Source: Daphnia carinata (lineage: Eukaryota; Arthropoda; Branchiopoda; Diplostraca; Daphniidae). Taken from it: a stretch of 64,000 nt of DNA. The stretch spans positions 9,524,778-9,588,777 of the forward strand of contig NC_081336.1 in assembly GCF_022539665.2 (NCBI RefSeq). Direction: 5' to 3'. Both the position numbers and the translations under genes were made by a program. Positions 61,751-64,000 of this stretch are shown piece by piece; position 1 is the first letter of the stretch; each line of letters starts with the position of its first letter. The notes below the pieces were generated by a model. That model was not told the DNA's origin. It did not search any database and was given only the letters and a program-made list of their open reading frames with translations.

Positions 61751-62540
61751 CAAAAGAAATCATTTAAGTCGGTGTAGACTAACCTGATAAATTAAATGCA
61801 ATGAAGATGAATGTGTGAATGACATAACAATTTTTGTTGTAGCAATCAATTTGTATGGGCAGCATAAAGACTTATTGTTAGACTGGCTATGAAACCACAA
61901 GCATGAAAAATAGAAAAAGACAAGGACAAACTTACCCAGACTCACAAATGAATGTTGCTGACTCCAATTGCTTCTTTCTTGGATCCATTTTCACAGCACA
62001 GTCTGCAAGAACGACCAAAAGAAGACAGCAGGGCTAACTCAACAGTAGTTTTGGTTATTAGAGCTTTGCCATCTGCCTACTGAAACACAATTAAAACTGT
62101 CAATTTCAATTTTATTCAATTGGCCAAATATTTAACTGATATTACCATGCATGAGAAACTGACTCGGAAAAAATTCACCTCCATCCACCATCAAGATGTA
62201 GCTTCCTAGAACAGATACAAAATCAGAAATCGACATGCTTTCTTTAAACTTAAAACACCATGCCGTCTACTTCACCCATTATTTTCCACCATACAAAATT
62301 CACGCAGTCCATTACCTCTTCTATTATTAACAAGAACATACAGCGTACGACTGAACAATTGATTCACTTCCTCGTTTTATTTTTCTTTGTTTATCGTTGC
62401 ACAAAGAAAAAAGCTAAAGAATTGATCCGGAATGATCAATTTTTCCATCAAATCGCGAGGAAGACGTGCATTGCAACAGAAACCGCCAAGAGAAAGCAAG
62501 AGACTGCATTACCTTTCAACAATGAGTCATTCAAACAGTG

Positions 62541-62960
62541 TTTCCACTTTCCGCAAAGTGGTATCCCTAGAACGTTGCCAGACTGCGGACATAAATCCCT
62601 ATTTAAAAAAAATAAAATCCCCAGAAATCCCTGTTACTTTCTGACATGGCCTACTCTAATAACGGCCTGTCAGCGCGCAATACCTCCAGCGCCTAAAACT
62701 GGATTGCCAGAGGGGTGCAATCCCCCAATACCCCAAACCGAGCTCCACTTTCCACTGTTTGGTAACGATTGCAGAATTGAAATGTGTGGGAAAAACAGTG
62801 GAAATGCGGCGCAAGTGGCCAGCTTACGGTAGGTAAGGGAAAAAAGAAATGACTGAGGCTAGATTCGAACTCGGGTCTCCAGCTTATATATAGCTTGTTT
62901 TATTGTTATATAGCTTATATATAGCTTGTTCTCTGTCTCGCCAATAAATAATATTACCAA
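62541..62960 (-). mobile_element. SINE-like sequence, inverse copy of the one at 46020-46305
   Basis: GGCCTACTCTAATAACGGCC and the following GCGCGCAAT word, and the tRNA-like B-box GAGTTCGAATC on the minus strand at about 62862-62876, match 46020-46305 in inverse orientation. Within it, AGCTTATATATAGCTTGTT is repeated at about 62882 and 62914. Confidence 0.55.
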
Positions 62961-63047
62961 ACATTCTCTATTTGCAGCTACTTACAAAAACCACTCTTTC
63001 ATGCTTGAACTTCAGGCACGACAACTTGGCAACTACAACACACAAAT

Positions 63048-63076
63048 CCCCCCCCCCCCCCCCCCAAAAAAAAAAA
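63048..63076. repeat. Homopolymer C(18)A(11)
   Basis: Eighteen C followed by eleven A with no interruption. Such a run is rare and may be a replication or assembly-sensitive site. Confidence 0.85.
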
Positions 63077-63337
63077 GAAGAAAAACCAAACAATTATGAT
63101 AATGGTGTTAATACAACATAACACCCTAATGTGTGTTAGATACAAAAGGAACAACAAAAACTTACGGGTATCGAATTGGGTCACTTTGCGCCGATTATTA
63201 GCTGCCAGCATCCACGAACCGTCTTTCAGGCCATGGGGAGAACTTACGAACAACCTACTTTGCTCCGATCACCTCTTCTCAACCTTTCAGTTTGTGGTTC
63301 GATCTTCAAGGTAGTGAACAGTACTACAGATCGATTT

Positions 63338-63427
63338 TTAGCCTAGCACGGCTTTTTTGCCATTTCAAGCCTGGCAAGGCTTTTTTTGCCATTTTTAGCC
63401 TGGCAAGGCTTTTTTGGTGTGCCATTT
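63338..63427. repeat. Three tandem units with hairpin cores
   Basis: The unit AGCCTGGCAAGGCTTTTTTG followed by CCATTT occurs three times (first as AGCCTAGCACGGCT). Each core AGCC-TGGCA-AGGCT can form a short stem followed by a T run, resembling an array of terminator-like hairpins. Confidence 0.75.
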
Positions 63428-63439
63428 AGCCCCTTTATA

Positions 63440-63560
63440 GTAGGCATGGCTCTTCTTTTTTCTCTTCTCTTTTTCTTTCTTCTTGTTTATTCTCTTCTTT
63501 TTTTCTTTCTTCTTGTTTTCTCTCTTCTTATTTTCTCTCTTTTTATTTTCTTTCTTTAAG
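63440..63560. repeat. Polypyrimidine tract
   Basis: About 120 bp of almost only T and C, built from TCTTCTTTTTTTCTTTC-like words in tandem. Confidence 0.85.
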
Positions 63561-63760
63561 GCGTAGAATCTTGCGTCTTGATCCGTTGTAGAAGCTTGCG
63601 TAATCCGATGAGATGAAAAATCTTGCGTATCTTCAATGAAGAATTGGAGGGGAAGGGAGGGAGGGAGGGAAGTTGGCGGTGTCGGGACTTGAACCCGGGG
63701 CCCTCAGAATGCGAAGCGAAGGTGGTAACCACTGTGCCAGGACCGCACATCCCAAACAAA
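63560..63760 (-). mobile_element. tRNA-headed SINE-like element
   Basis: On the minus strand, GGCACAGTGGTTACCACC (A-box) and GGTTCAAGTCCC (B-box) lie at about 63750-63685 in tRNA order, with a poorly paired anticodon arm. A GGGA-rich patch follows (63650-63675), then the pyrimidine tract. Typical of an arthropod SINE head. Confidence 0.65.
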
Positions 63761-63814
63761 TTTATTTTTCATCGACCTTCGTTCTAATACCGGAGCTATA
63801 TAATATGTGACTAA

Positions 63815-63910
63815 TAGTGGTTCCGCGCTGTGGTATGGCGCTGTGGTATAGCACTGAGATCATACGTCAACTGTCCGTGTTCGGTTCTCATAGACGCGAT
63901 TGCCTCAAAA
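63815..63910 (+). mobile_element. tRNA-like SINE head
   Basis: GCGCTGTGGTAT is tandemly repeated, followed by AGCACTGAGATCATACG and GTGTTCGGTTCTC, an A-box/B-box pair without a pairable anticodon arm. The rest to the window end is A/T-rich. Confidence 0.45.
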
Positions 63911-64000
63911 AATTTTTACTATTTTTATAAATGTAAATAAATAAAATAAAATAACCATTTTATTTATTTTAGAACAGTATTAAATCGAACACATTTTTAA

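Larger units (their letters stand above)
55690..62540. repeat. Segmental duplication, copy 2 (direct, partner about 39855-45720)
   Basis: Same gene order and orientation as copy 1. It is about 1 kb longer because it keeps the full fax gene. It starts next to the last GABA transaminase exons and ends where copy 1 continues into GGTTATTGGTGGCGCGAAACG but copy 2 switches to a SINE-like sequence (after TCATTCAAA near 62536). Confidence 0.88.

Overview
The window looks like nuclear DNA of a cladoceran crustacean, most likely a Daphnia species. The reasons are very short introns (about 60-80 nt), a 58-residue three-exon metallothionein of crustacean type, C1q proteins with a coiled coil and a fibrinogen-like cysteine segment, and an animal-type gene set. 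Species assignment is inference; no search was run.

Left part (1-23400) is mostly single-copy genes: a PDGF/VEGF-receptor-like receptor tyrosine kinase (minus), a very long HOIL-1/RBCK1-like RBR ubiquitin ligase (plus), an RluA-type mitochondrial pseudouridine synthase (plus) ending 66 bp from the convergent RIOK2 kinase (minus), a divergent pair RIOK2/PRPF38B around a 590-bp shared promoter, and a metallothionein (minus).

The middle (23400-31400) is gene-poor. It holds a small TA-flanked MITE, a diverged array of roughly 330-365-bp repeats, two tRNA-headed SINE-like elements and a secreted RNase T2 gene. Next come a large ankyrin-repeat gene (31425-36311, minus) and two tandem failed-axon-connections (fax) genes, both with an N-terminal membrane anchor.

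The right part (about 39850-62540) is organised by a direct segmental duplication, copy 1 about 39855-45720 and copy 2 about 55690-62540. Each copy carries a gene for a secreted protein of unknown family, a fax locus, a C1q gene and aquaporin debris. The copies have diverged: the fax body (about 1 kb) is missing from copy 1, leaving an orphan first exon, and the copy 1 C1q gene has lost its start codon and signal-peptide frame. Between them lie a 3.17-kb DNA element with terminal inverted repeats and a 7-bp target duplication that carries a non-transposase gene, an intact aquaglyceroporin gene, and the last two exons of a GABA transaminase. The last 1.5 kb is SINE-like and simple repeat.

The genes do not form one pathway. 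The strongest leads are the HOIL-1-like ligase with its giant N-terminal extension, the cargo-bearing element at 45834-48999, and the asymmetric decay of the duplicated block. Gene ends are coding starts and stops read from the sequence; splice sites were chosen by eye from phase and consensus.
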